DNA from: Mikania micrantha
Lineage: Eukaryota; Streptophyta; Magnoliopsida; Asterales; Asteraceae
Assembly: GCA_009363875.1 (NCBI GenBank)
Contig: CM018690.1
Span: 17,377,692 to 17,441,691, forward strand
Length of the DNA stretch: 64,000 nt
Direction: 5' to 3'
Numbering within the stretch: the stretch's first letter is position 1; every line of letters starts with the position of its first letter. The notes beneath the pieces are model-generated. The model saw only the letters and a program-made list of their open reading frames with translations. It did no database searches and had not been told where the DNA came from. Shown in pieces: positions 37,288 to 48,900 of the stretch. The translations under genes and the position numbers were made by a program.

Positions 37288-37594
37288 TTTTTTCAATACA
37301 AGATTGTTAAAAAAACAAACTTTAAATACAAGCTGTAAAATGATATCAATATTTTATTATTTAAATTAGTAACTTAAACACTATATCTATCATATTTTTT
37401 TTTCTTAAAAACTTGTTTTATAATTTATAAAAATTCTTACTAACTATTTGAAATTTTGTGTATTCAATCCTAATATTTTTTATATTAAATTCATGTGTAA
37501 AATATATGGTAGTAGCTTACTAACATTCAATAAATAAATAAATATATATATATATATGTATATGTATGTATATATATATATATATATGTATGTA
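37288..37594. other. AT-rich spacer with (TA)n microsatellite
   Basis: No gene is seen. Runs of TATATA and TATG lie at about 37541-37590. This stretch separates the CACTA element from the Helitron-like copy to its right. Confidence 0.6.
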
Positions 37595-38111
37595 TCTTCC
37601 TACTCTAATAAAAGAGTATTTTTAGGTGACACATGTCATCTTCTAATTAAATATAAGAAAATTTTTCCCGCCTCTCTCTCCTAAAAGTATTAATAACTTT
37701 TATTAATTAAATTATTCAACTAAAACTTAAAAAGAGTATTTTTTAAGAGATAATGTCCCATTATGATGAAATTTAAAAAAAAAACTCATGCCTGTTTCCT
37801 AAAAAAATATTAATAATTTTTATTAATTAAATTATACAATTAAATATTAATTATTATAAATCTTCATATTAAAATATTTACTAATTTACTAAAATTAATT
37901 AAATATAATATAATTCCAGTTATGTCTTATATGTATATATAATTTTAAAATTATTAAATATATATTATTATATTTTATTTGGTAGTTTTTAAATATTCAT
38001 ATTTTTTATTTAATCACAGTTGACATATGTAACATATAAATGTTTATACAAACATTGTTTATAACATATTATATTTGTTCAACCTATGTAATATATGTGT
38101 TTCTAGGCTAG
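37595..38111 (+). mobile_element. Non-autonomous Helitron-like element
   Basis: It starts TCTTCCTACTCTAATAAAAG after an A and ends TTTCTAGG-CTAG before a T. The 5' part includes GGTGACACATGTCATC, as in related short Helitrons. It is not coding. Its 3' end lies 14 bases from the next Helitron copy. Confidence 0.45.
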
Positions 38112-38125
38112 TATATATATATATA

Positions 38126-38497
38126 CTAGTCTAGTACCTGCGCGTTGCAGCGGAAAACACAACACTTAAGTTGGATGTTCTAAAGGTTTGCATGATTCAT
38201 TCTTGAGTCATAACCATAACAAAAACAATTTTTTTAGCTTGGTAGTTAATTAAAAGTGACTTTAACTACTAACATAAAAGACCAAATGCACCAAAAATGT
38301 AATAAGTGATTCATTTGTTTTGAAGGGTTTTCTTTTATAATCACTCTATCTCACTTAAATTCTTAACAACTACAAATGTGGGAAAAAGTGAAAACAAAAA
38401 CAAAAATTCAGATTATATATAAAAAGTTATACCATATGCTATAAGAGATTTAAGCAAATTACTATTTTGTCCTTCTAATATGTATTATATAGTAGTA
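38126..38497 (-). mobile_element. Non-autonomous Helitron, reverse strand (copy 1)
   Basis: On the reverse strand it ends with a GC-rich hairpin (CGCTGCAACGCGCAGG) followed by CTAG and T, the Helitron 3' signature. It is homologous throughout to 42708-43118. Its 5' end runs into a (TA)n tract and is not sharp. Confidence 0.55.
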
Positions 38498-38521
38498 TAT
38501 ATATATATATATATATATATA

Positions 38522-38904
38522 GGGCAAGGAATTTTACATAACCCACTAAATGCGCGCTAACCCAAATAACTTTGGCAAGATGAAGCCGAATCTTGGATTT
38601 TTTTTTAACATCATTGTAACACATTTTGAACACCATGTTCTTTTATGAGTTTGTATAAATTCATCACCGTTTAAAAAATATCATCGTTGTAAGTTTTGTG
38701 CTACAGTATTGTAAGTTTTAAAATTTTAAAAACTTATAGTACTGTAAGTTTTTAAACGGTGATGAATTAGCCCAAACTCATAAAAGAACACGGTGTTCAA
38801 AATGTGTTACAATGATGTTTTAAAAAAATCCAAGATTCGACTTTATTTTGCCAAAGTTATTTGGGTTAGCGCGCATTTAGTGGGTTATATTTTTAACCTT
38901 CCCC
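38522..38904. mobile_element. Fold-back MITE, about 383 bp, inserted in a TA microsatellite
   Basis: The two halves are near-perfect inverted arms of about 180 bp. The left arm has GGGTTATGTAAAA complemented, GCGCGCTAACCC and CCAAATAACTTTGGCAA; the right arm has the complements of these. The centre is near 38713. The left flank is (TA)n and the right flank TATATAAG. This resembles MITEs that target TA microsatellites (such as Micron in rice), but the family was not identified. Confidence 0.8.
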
Positions 38905-39318
38905 AAAGTTATATATAAGAGAATGTTCAAATAAAAACTCATTACTTTGAAGAAAACTAAGAAAACTCGTACTAAACATCAATATTTAAAAAAAAATACA
39001 TGATTTTTTATATTTAGCTTAGAAATGGTATAAACAAAGAAATTTTTTCAATAAAAATATGTAGATTACGAAGTTACGTATATGTAACCAAAAAAGTTAC
39101 ATATATGTAACTCATATATGTAGTTTACAAGTTACATATATGTATTTAGCGAGTTACATATGTGTAATAACATGAATTACATATATTTTTTTTATTTTTT
39201 TTCTTTTTGTTAACAAATATAACCTTATAATAAAACAAAATGTAAAATAAAAAATGAAAAACGAAATTGATTAATAACAATTGTGATTAGTTTTCTAAGT
39301 TTTCTCAAATATGAAGGT
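38905..39318. repeat. AT-rich spacer with GTTACATATATGTAAC-type palindromes
   Basis: At about 39070-39180 the palindromic word GTTACATATATGTAAC and close variants occur about five times. No gene is seen in the stretch. Confidence 0.55.
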
Positions 39319-39752
39319 AGAGTAAATTACTTATATGGTCATTGTGGTGTGCTAGTATTTCATTCTTGGTCCCTAGGTTTCATAAATTACCCATATAGTC
39401 CCTGACTTTTGACATTAGTAACACATATAGTCCTTAGGTCACAAAATTATCCTCATGTAATTTACCAAATTACCCTCACATAAGACCTATATGGGTTACA
39501 AATGTCAAATGTTAGGAACTATATGGATAATTTATGAAACCTAAGAACCAAAAGTGAAATATTAACAAACCAAAGGGACCATCTCAATAGTAATGTACAT
39601 GTGAAGATCGAGGACTTGGTGTCTCGGATATGATCTCACGATTATATGTGTCATAAATGTTTAAATTTGAAACCATATGCGTAATTCATTAAACTTTGGG
39701 ACCAAAAGTGATATATTAGCAAAATACATGGATCATTTCGGTAATTTACCCT
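39319..39752. mobile_element. MITE-like element with about 55-bp imperfect terminal inverted repeats
   Basis: The left end AGAGTAAATTAC...TTGGTCCCTAGG is matched in reverse by the right end GGGACCAAAAGTGA...GTAATTTACCCT. Such GGGTAAATTAC...TTTGGTCC ends are common in dicot intergenic DNA. It is not coding. It lies about 340 bp upstream of the PR-10 gene. Confidence 0.65.
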
Positions 39753-39994
39753 TTATAAATTAACTTAAACTAGACATCTATCATAATTTTTTAAAAATCT
39801 TGTTTTATAATTTATAATTTTTATTACTAATTATTATATATTTTTATATTCAATTTATGTAAGATATATGATAGAGTAGCCGATGTATCGGGTCTTGACA
39901 CGACAGAAACAAAAATGTCTATATTATATACGTTAATCACATCCTTAGATTAGTTGGGTCAAACTTGATGGGCTTTATTTTCAATGCATCGGTC

Positions 39995-40002
39995 TATAAA
40001 TA
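39995..40002 (+). promoter_or_regulatory. TATA box of the PR-10 gene
   Basis: TATAAATA lies 92 bases before the chosen ATG. The leader between them contains a tandem pair, CCAACATTCTCTTCTCAG at 40037-40054 and CCAACATTCTCTTCTTAG at 40063-40080. Confidence 0.75.
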
Positions 40003-40093
40003 CTACAAAGTTTATGTTTATTTCATTACAACAAAACCAACATTCTCTTCTCAGCAATTCAACCAACATTCTCTTCTTAGAAATCAATTCATC

Positions 40094-40665
40094 ATGTCTA
40101 TCATAATTCTCGAAGTTGAGGTCCCATCTCAATTTCCCGCTGAAAGAGTTTTTAAGGCTTTCAGTGATTTTGACATCATCGCACCTAAGGTTAACCCTCA
40201 AGTGTTCAAGTCCATTGAGACTGTAGAGGGAAACGGAGATGTCGGAACCATCAAGATCTTCAACTTTGGGGATGGTAAGAAATTGCAACACGTAACATAA
40301 TACTATGTTTTTTACTAACGGATTATACTTGATAGGGAACTTAATTGTTATATGTTTTCCCCCCCAAATTAGGTGTTCCATTCAAGAGTGCAAAGTACAA
40401 GGTTGACGCTCTAGATGTAAGCAATCATAGTTATAGCTACTCATTCATCGAAGGTGATAATTTGATGGGCATATTGGACACTATCAATTATCATGTTAAG
40501 GTTGTGCCTTGTGATGGAGGTTGTGTGTTCAAGCAAACCGTTACATATAATTGTAAAGGTGATGAGAAACCATCGGAGGAGTTTATTAAGAAGGAGAAAG
40601 AGTTGTACGAGAACACCTACAAGGCTATCGAGTCTTACGCTGCTGCTCATCCTGAAACTTATTAA
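40094..40665 (+). CDS. Bet v 1 / PR-10 family protein, two exons, 157 residues
   Basis: PR-10 proteins are small cytosolic ligand-binding proteins with a large hydrophobic cavity, often induced by stress or pathogens; some are allergens. Exons are 40094-40274 and 40373-40665 with a 98-bp GT-AG intron. The intron splits the Gly codon 61, the conserved PR-10 intron position. The 157-residue length is typical (154-160). Visible features: an N-terminal beta strand (EVEVPSQFPAERVFKAF), the glycine-rich loop at residues 45-52 (EGNGDVGT), beta strands through YSYSFIEGD, and a long C-terminal helix ending AAHPETY. The loop lacks one glycine of the usual GxGGxG. No signal peptide is seen. ATG 40094 was chosen because the only earlier in-frame ATGs precede the TATA box. 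The exact subclass is not decided. Confidence 0.9.
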
Positions 40666-40768
40666 TTATTAATAGTGAGCATATCTCATGCATTTTGATT
40701 TAAGTGTGGCTTGAAATAACAGACAAGGTTCCAGTTTAATATTTTTGTATCATGTTCCAGTTTGATAT

Positions 40769-40774
40769 AATAAA
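40769..40774 (+). terminator. Candidate polyadenylation signal for the PR-10 gene
   Basis: AATAAA lies 104 bases after the stop codon. A similar signal, GTAATAAATTTTG, lies near 40849 in a partial tandem duplication of the 3' flank (about 40778-40935). Confidence 0.5.
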
Positions 40775-40939
40775 ATACGAGTGATTTTTATAAAATAAAT
40801 TGTTTAAGACATTTTCTTGGTCAATGTATTTAATTTTATATTGTTTGATGTAATAAATTTTGCGTGACATCTATAAAATAAGCATTTAGATATTTTCTTG
40901 GTCAATATACTTTGATTATTTAATTTTATTTGGTTGTTT

Positions 40940-41293
40940 ATGGAATGATGACTGGTTAAATGTTTCAAGCTTAATAACGACAACTAAATTAAAAGTTTGT
41001 GTTTGTTCTTAGACTTAACCCAGTACCTTGGAAATCTAGTGGAAAACAATCTTCTGTCACTTGTAATACTTAAATACTCTAGCTATATGACTTCAGAATT
41101 AGTTAAAGTTCGAATATGAAATTTTTAATCATGCTTTTATAATTGTTATTATAAGTTTTATATTAAATTACGTTGCCAAGTCATTGAATGATGTTAATAA
41201 GCTGATTAAAAGCATAATCTAAAAAAGGTAATGCGTGACACTAACACTTAACGAGTGAATTGCCCCGCAATATTAATAGAACAAAAATTATAC
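40940..41293. other. Intergenic AT-rich DNA, nothing recognised
   Basis: No open frame, repeat boundary or RNA gene could be supported here. Confidence 0.5.
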
Positions 41294-41790
41294 TAGGGGT
41301 GTAAATGACTCAAACTGAGTCAGAGTTAGTTAAGGCTTAAGCTCGGCTTGCTTTGATAAAATTGGACTCGGCCTCGAGCTTAAGCTCAGCTCATTAAGAG
41401 CTTTATCTTAAAAGTTCAAGCTTGGCTCGTTAGAAAATATTCAGGCTTAAGCTAACTCGTTTATCTTATAATTATTCAATCTATTCATCTTAACTGCTTA
41501 CAAATCTAACATAAATTACACGATTAAAATATATTTATCATACTTTTATACACAAAAATAACTAATTTTATAAATATACACTTAATACAATAAGTAAAAA
41601 TTATAGAAATAAAAAGCTTATTTAGGCTTGCTAGACGTCTTGAGCCTGGTATGTGAAATTTGGGCATGAGCCCGATAACTAAACGAACCATATTTCTTAA
41701 CTATAGCTCGGACTTATTTAGGCTCGGTCTTTTTGAGCTTCCTACATGACCCGATCAATTCGATAGAGCACTAACTTTTTACCGATCCGA
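41294..41790. repeat. Degenerate interspersed repeat rich in GAGCTTAAGCTC words
   Basis: It begins AGGGGTGTAAATGA and contains repeated GCTTAAGCTCGG, GAGCTTAAGCTCAG and GGCTTGCTAG words. This style is common to hAT-like or unclassified plant repeats. The right end is not sharp and no target duplication was found. Confidence 0.35.
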
Positions 41791-41973
41791 TTCCAAGTAA
41801 TACATGAGACGACTTGATTCATTTACGCCATTAGTTATACGAAAATAAGGAGAAAAGTTGATAAGAATTTTACAAAAGGAAATTTAAGGTTAAATTAAGT
41901 AAAGTTTAGGTATGGATACTCTGAATATAATTTATAGAATTAAATCAAAAAATAACAAACTTTTAATAATCTA

Positions 41974-42392
41974 TCTATACTAATATATCAAAATAAAATA
42001 TGTCACGTGTTATTTTCCTAGACTATCTTTATAAAAATTTTCTTGTCTCTATCTCATATTAAATAAATACATATTCAATAATAATAATATTAAATATTAA
42101 ATGTACTTCTATACATTTTTAAATTAAAAAAGATTTTTAAAGCATTAAAAATATATTATTTAAAAGATTACAATTTTTAGAATCCAAATTATTAATTATG
42201 AAATATAAAATATTTAATAATTGTTTTTCAAAACAAAATATTCAAAAAAAACTTTAATAAACTTAGTGTTTGAATAAATAATATTATTATTTTATTACTT
42301 ACGTATTAAACTATATAAATTTTAATCATATTATTATTGACTGTATATTATTTTTTTATTCAATCCGTATAATACACGTGACATTATCCTAA
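41974..42392 (+). mobile_element. Non-autonomous Helitron-like element
   Basis: It starts TCTATACTAATATATC after an A and ends ATTATC-CTAA before a T. A terminal stem-loop candidate, CCGTATAATACACG, lies about 10 bases before the end. TGTCACGTGTTA lies near the 5' end. It is not coding. Confidence 0.5.
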
Positions 42393-42707
42393 TTTGAATT
42401 ATATAAACAATCTAGTATGTTGCATTAGGCGACGAGTCGTGAAATGCGAGGGGTGTAAACGCAACTTAAGGTTCTTCTAGAACATCAAAATTCAACAGTC
42501 AATAGAATATTAGTGTGTTGTGTGAAGAGACAGAATTAGGATGGTTTAGAACGATATATCAAAAATTAAATACTTTTTCTATGATATATAAAGTCTAAAT
42601 TGTAAGCTATACTATATTTCTAAAATTTGTTTTATTCCGAAGTTACTTGTCAAACCTCTTAATATCATAACATATTCATTTTTTGAAATATTCTTTATAT
42701 ATATATA
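42393..42707. other. Intergenic spacer, nothing recognised
   Basis: AT-rich DNA without a supported open frame. It ends in a TATATATACTA stretch where the next Helitron is inserted. Confidence 0.5.
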
Positions 42708-43118
42708 CTAGCATGGTACCCGCGCGATGCAGCGAGAAATGCAACACATAAGTTGGGTGATTTAAAGATTTGTCTGGTTCGATTTTGAGCCATAACCATA
42801 AGAAAAACTTTTTTTTTTTTTTTTAATTTAGTAGTTAACTAAAAATGACTTTCACTCTAAACATAAAAGGTCAAATGGACCAAAAATGCCAAGAATTGAT
42901 TTAATTGTTTTAAGGGGTTTTTTCTTTTATAATCACTATATCTCACTTAGAATCTTAAATGCTACCAATGTGGGACAAAGTGAAAAGAGAAACAAAACAT
43001 TTAGGTTAGATTTAAAAATTTGTACAATGTGCTTTAAGAGTTGTAAAACTCTTAATTTTAAGAGATTTAGTTAAATTAATATTTTATCCTTCTAATATGT
43101 ATTATATAGTAGTATAGA
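42708..43118 (-). mobile_element. Non-autonomous Helitron, reverse strand (copy 2, sharp ends)
   Basis: On the reverse strand it starts TCTATACTACTATATAATAC after an A and ends with the hairpin region CTGCATCGCGCGGG, then CTAG before a T. It shares its full length with 38126-38497 (for example CATAACCATAA, TTATAATCACT and CCTTCTAATATGTATTATAT). The 411-bp length is too small to code for a Rep/helicase. Confidence 0.65.
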
Positions 43119-43120
43119 TA

Positions 43121-44144
43121 GGGGATGGTTCTATTGGTAACCCACTCCAAGTGTAGTAACCCTTTAAAATATGGAAAAAACAAGTGAATGAGATTTGTTT
43201 AAGGGTATTTTTGACATTTGGTGGGGTGTACTTGATTCCTTTTTAAAAAAAAGTTTATCCCCCAATTTTTTAAACCTTTATAACTTTTATATACATTATT
43301 ATTTTTTTATAAAAATTTCACCATTAAATTTGTCACTTTTTTATCTTTAATTCAAGTATAATTTTGTCAAATTTTTTTAAAATTTTCATAATTTGGACGC
43401 ATGCCGCGACGTTTTACACTGATGCAATAGCGTTTTGCACTGACGTAACGAGCTGAATATTTTTACACTGATGTAATTACACTGAAGTAACGAGCTGAAT
43501 TTTTACAAAGTTTTCGTAATTACACTGATGTGAGGAGTTGGATTTTTTCAAAGTGTTCTTAATTTTTTAAAATATTAATGTACTAATTTTTGTAATAAAA
43601 AATAATTTGTAACGAGATAGAAAGATTTTACGTTGGTGTAATTGCAAACGCTCGAAAAAATGAGAGAAAATTACGAATGCTCAAAATAATTTGTAAAACA
43701 TTTTAAAGATGGAAAGATTTTAAAAAAATGAGAGAAATTATTGTATTTATGGTTCGTTACGTTGGTGTAATTACGAACGCTCGAAAAAAATTCTAAAAAT
43801 ATGGCATGACTATTATGGAATTAACGAGAAAAATATAACGAGTTTAATGGTGTAATTTTTATATAAAAATAACATAGTGTAAAAAGTTATAAGCGTATAA
43901 AAATCAAGTGGGAAACTTTGATTTAAAAAAAGGAAAATGGATAGATTTTTAAGAGTGTGACACTTGTCACTCTCTTATTAAATCTGATTTTTTTATATTA
44001 AGTGAAATAAGTTTGATACCCTTTTTAATTTAAAAAAGTTAGGTGACACTTGACAAAATCTTATTAAATCTGTAAATTTAAAATCATTGGATTTGAGTTA
44101 TTTGGTTAACACCAATTATGGTGGGTTCTTATTTAAACCATATC
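43121..44144. mobile_element. TIR element (about 1 kb) next to a Helitron
   Basis: The left end GGGGATGGTTCTATTGGTAA is loosely matched in reverse by the right end, which reads GATATGGTTTAAATAAGAAC on the complement; both then run into AACCCAC and GTTAACC or GTAACC words. Inside are repeated TTACACTGATGTAA and AACGAGCTGAAT words. No transposase is seen. Its left end touches the Helitron 5' end, so one may have inserted next to the other. Confidence 0.45.
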
Positions 44145-44147
44145 ATA

Positions 44148-44180
<33 letters not shown>

Positions 44181-44181
<1 letters not shown>

Positions 44182-45693
44182 GGAGTGGTTTAAAAAATAA
44201 CTTTTATCTTTTGTTACAACCAAATAAATATTATCCAATGGTTACTTTAAAAAGTAAGTGTATAGGATCGTGACACGTGTCATTTTTTTTTAAGTATAAA
44301 GAGCATTTACGACATTTTATAACCAATCAAAAAGTTAGAATTAATATGGTGTTTGACAAGTGTAACCATCTAATATATTTTAATAAGTCTAATTTTTTTA
44401 TACAAAGTTTACCCCCTCATTTTTTAAACATTAATAACTTTTTTACATTATATTATTTTAAAAAAAATTGCATCATTATATTCGTATCGTTTTTCTTTTA
44501 AATTCCGTTATTGTCTCGACTAGTTTTTTTTATTGTTTCAGATGCTCCGTATTTAGATAATTGTAACTATGGGTGTGCTCAGTTTGGTTCGTTTCAATTT
44601 TTGGCAAAAACTTAAATTGAAACCGACATAGTCGGTTTTTAGTTATTATGAACCATTCGGTTCGGTTCGGTTTTTTCGGTTGATTCAGTCCCGGTTCGGT
44701 TTTTTTGGTTAATTTGGTTCCGGTTCGGTTTTTTCAGTTAATTCGATTTCGGTTCGGTTTTTTTTCTGGCTTTTTGCTCATCCCTAATTGTAACGAGCAT
44801 AAATACAACAAAATAATATGTTTATATTACATCACTGTAATTTATAGTTATTAGAAAAAAATTCAAAACAATGTGTTATATTTATGCGCGTTACATCGAT
44901 GTAAATAATTGACAATGGGAAAAAAATAAAAAAAAACTAGTTAAGATTGTAACGGAATCAAAGAGAAAATTACATCACTGTAAATAATGTGTTACGTCAC
45001 CATTAATTAAGTCATTGTAAATTACTTCATTTCGTGTTACATTACTTTAATTTAGCGTTAGTAAAATAATTTAAAATAATGTATTAAGTTTATGTTCGTT
45101 ACATCAATGCAAAACGGGATAATTGGAAAAAAAATTAAAAACTAGTATAGATTAAAACGGAATTAAAAAAATTAATCACTATAATAATAAGTTACATCTC
45201 TTTAAATAATGTGTTACATCACTGTAAATTACATAACCGTTAATTACATTATTGTAATTTACCATTGTTAGAAAAATTTTAAATTAATTTGTTATCTTTA
45301 AGCTCGTTACAATGATGTAAATACATGACATCATAAAAAATAAAAAAACTAGTCGAGACTATAAAGAAATTAAAGAGAAAAATTAGACGAGTATAATGGT
45401 GCACATTTTTAAAAAAATAATATACTGTAAAAAAATTATGAATGTTTAAAAAAAGAGAGGGTAAACTATATATAAAAAATTAGATTTATTAAAAATATAT
45501 TAGATGGTGACACATGTCACCACCATTTTAATTCTAGCATTTTGAATGGTAACACAATGTCCTAAATGCCCTTTCATATTAAAAACATAATAATGACACA
45601 TGTCGCGATTCTATGCACTTACTTTTGAAATTAACAATTGGATGATAGTTATTTGGTTGTATCAAATTTTATGGGTTATTAAAAATTCCATCC
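44181..45693. mobile_element. TIR element of about 1.5 kb between TA microsatellites
   Basis: The left end GGGAGTGGTTTAAAAAATAA and the right end (complement GGATGGAATTTTTAATAACC) begin inverted repeats that stay alignable for about 150 bp. They share GATACAACCAAATAA-like, ATCCAATTGTTA-like and GACACGTGTCATT-like words. (TA)n flanks both sides. Many TTACATCACTGTAA words lie inside. It is not coding. A 217-bp element is nested at 44568. Confidence 0.65.
44568..44784. mobile_element. 217-bp MULE-like MITE rich in CGGTTCGGTTT, with 10-bp target duplication
   Basis: TAATTGTAAC occurs directly before (44558-44567) and after (44785-44794). Inside are at least five CGGTTCGGTTTTTT words. The ends (GGGTGTGCTCA and TGCTCATCCC) are weakly inverted. 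A 9-10-bp duplication fits Mutator-like elements; the assignment is inference. Confidence 0.6.
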
Positions 45694-45710
45694 TATATAT
45701 ATATATATAT

Positions 45711-45944
45711 GGAAGTGTTCGAATGATAACTCATGGATATAACAATAACACATTAACTCAAATCTAATGACCAATCTAAAAGTTGAGTGTATAAGATTGT
45801 GTCATTTGTCATCTTTCATATTTAAATACAGAAGATTATATTTTAGTCATTTGCAAAATATTAAAAAACTGTAATTAATTTGGTGGTGTTATGTGTCACA
45901 TTATAATATATTTTTATACATCTACTTTTTTATTTCAAGTTTAG
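45711..45944. mobile_element. Left part of a second TIR element, interrupted by a solo LTR
   Basis: Its order of words follows the element at 44181 (AACCAATCTAAAAGTTGAGTGTATAAG corresponds to the AAGTAAGTGTATAGG region). The sequence resumes at 50161 after the solo LTR. TTTAG at 45940-45944 is the target duplication of the LTR. Confidence 0.55.
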
Positions 45945-48900
45945 CGTCACACCCCGAGCCGGCGGGCTGGATCGATTTTCCCGTCGGGCGGAAACTTCTC
46001 GAGACGCGATATCGTTTGATAATAAAAATGATCAGATTGTTTGCATAGCACATGATATATAATTGAGAAATGCCAACATGACAATGATTTAGAATTACAA
46101 AGTTAAATTACAATGTATCGTTCATAATTTAACTAAGTAAATCTATCCAAAAGAATCAATGTGTTTCTATCTTGTAACTGTACAAGATCTACAAAAGATG
46201 ATTCACTGTTTTGTCATTCAAAAGTATGCTTGTCACAAAATGTAGCTAGGTCTCCTAAAAGTCCACTAGCTATGTTCCTGAATGCTGGTGACTAAACATG
46301 TTCGTCACCTGCGAAAACATGCATTTAAACAAAGTCAACACTAGGTTAATGAGTTCATAAGTTTGATAATTGAAAACATTGATTTGTTCACATCCACAGT
46401 CACAATGTCATACATAATACTTGTAAATTGTTTGATGTGTCTGTTCACACAATGGCCTCTCCATAGTTATATTTACAAGTAGTTTTTCATCCTATTAGTT
46501 ATGATTATATATAGGGCATACGTAGGGGAACAAGCCCCAGCCAACATCTCACCACATACTTTATAGAACTCAACACCACTTGCAATACAACTATAGACAC
46601 CCATTTCCATTTCACATGTTCATCCCGTTTGATATTCACCCGTCCGTTTGCGTTCATCACCCAATATATTATATGTAGAATAATAAAATGAGAGGGGTTT
46701 AATTATCAAAACGAAGTATTGATAAACCATCAATGCGTTAAGGAAAATAAATTAATTTAATCTGAACCTTGTTATTATTCTATTACTTGTGGGGTTAACG
46801 GTTAATCACTTTTAATAATAAGAGTGTTAGTTAACCAATTGATATATGTTCTCAACTTGAAGTGCATAGAGCCTAAATGGAATCCATAGCAATCCTCACG
46901 TAATCAGATTACAATGCATCCGATTTAGCTCTCCACTTTGTATTCCCTTAGGCCTCATCGAAACTATTACCAGTAATATGACATGAGAGAAAATCAATTC
47001 CTCAGTCTACTAGTCAACAGAAATCGATGGATTAATTACAATTATCACTGTAGATTAATATCACCATGTGTCGCTTACCAGACCCTGACTGTTCATCGCC
47101 GTGTCACCGGTCATACGTTACCGGCCAAATGATAATACGATCAACATACCAGCCCTACAAGCTGGAGGTTTGTCAAACCTATGGTAACACTATGCTATCG
47201 ACGGTTTAGTCACATCAAACTAACTGGTCAGCGATTTGTGTGAGGGACTTACAATGATCAACTTGAATACATGGCACATGATTGAAATGATATAATACAG
47301 ACAGTTCAATAGTAATCAATTGTATTGTGTTCACCAATGTTGTTTGTTCTTAATATTTTGTGTTCTCGTTGTTGTTAACAAGGTTATATAAGAACTTGTC
47401 TTATTATTCATTGTTAGTTGTTGTGTGAATAAAATTGTTATCATGAAGTTACGTTATCATAATTATCATTCCTGTTGTTCCATATGGTCACCCTGTTGCC
47501 ACTATAGTGTTGTAAGAGCTAGTCTTACTACACCTAATCGACTCAGGTGGTGTATGATATTTGTTTCATGTTATCTTGTAATCTGCATTGATTTGTAAGC
47601 TGAGTGTTATAAGAACTTGTCCTTTTACACTTAGCTAACTCCAATGGTGAATGATATTATGAGGATATATTATCCTCATATCATTCTTATCTGTTGTTGT
47701 TTTTGTCAGCATGTTAACCTGTGATAATCTCATTGTTCGTTCTTGTAAGAATAATTAAATGTTATAAGATAAAATCTTACAACTACATTACTCTATTGAG
47801 TTGATGATTCATGAAGTTACATTATCATGTTTCACCTTAGTTGTCTCTGTCATGTTATGATCATACAAGCATGCATACAATGATAAACGATAATAAGTCA
47901 AGCAATATTATCTAAATCATAGTATAAACAATATGTTGTACTAAAACTTTTAAATAAATAAAAGATTTAGCATGTTTCTCAGCCCCGAGAGTTTAAAATC
48001 AATTAAGATTAGAAAGGGGGGGGGGCGCGTATGAACTCATCTTGTAGTTGTTGTGGTTGACTTAACCTAAGCAAGAATGCACACGCTCTTGGTGGTACTT
48101 CTTGTTGTTTTCACGATCGAGTGTTGATTTCACAATGTTTGTAACTTATAAGTATAAGTTATAGTTCATTTGTGTGCTTGTATGTGTTAGCCCTAAAGTT
48201 GGCTAACACCCGTAAGTCTCGGTCATCATTCGGCCTTGATTCACTTGTTATAGATTGTGATAATACTTAACCCAACCAGGTTAAGGTTAGTATACTTTGT
48301 TATTTGTTTTATGTTTGACTTGATTCAATGTCATAACAAAAGGGGTTCTAAGTATAAAAACTTAGGTTTTAGATTAAAGGTTAATAACCCTTAACATCTT
48401 GTAGCATAGGTTTGTGTTATTATTGTTACCTTTGTCTTAACACTTTAATACCACTTGTTAACATATTCAAAATACAATGTTTTAGGCTTTATGAAACTAA
48501 ACCCAAAAATTTGCCACCTTTGTAGTAAAATGCCATAATCATCATGCTTGAGTTCATTAGTTGGTTTCCAAGGTGTTTGTTTATTTCTAATGTTAAATGG
48601 GCCGAATTAATGGCCATGGGTCGAATGTATGTGTGGGTCAAATTGTTCTCGTGGGTCTAACAATGGGTCTAGACCGAACTGAATGTTGCTTGAGCCGCAT
48701 GGTGAGATCATAAGTCTAGCATCACCATGATTCGATAACACTCAAGTTCGATAGGCATTTGGGTCAGCGAACCTATTAGCAGCCACCCTGGGTTCGGCCG
48801 TGACATTAGGTTCGGCGAACCTCTAAGGTTCAGCCTTCTTGAGGTTTGCAACCAATAGGTTCGTGAGCCAAAGGTTCGGTGGTGGTGGTTCGCAGTCCCT

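Noticed and set aside
39965..40093. Longer PR-10 start using the upstream in-frame ATG at 39965
   Set aside because: It lies before the TATA box at 39995 and adds residues unlike any PR-10 N-terminus; ATG 40094 gives the family length.
48012..48025. G-run (GGGGGGGGGG) as a possible G-quadruplex
   Set aside because: It is a single homopolymer run next to the donor-like site of a solo LTR; other copies have a short CCC/GGG tract there, so run expansion is the simpler reading.
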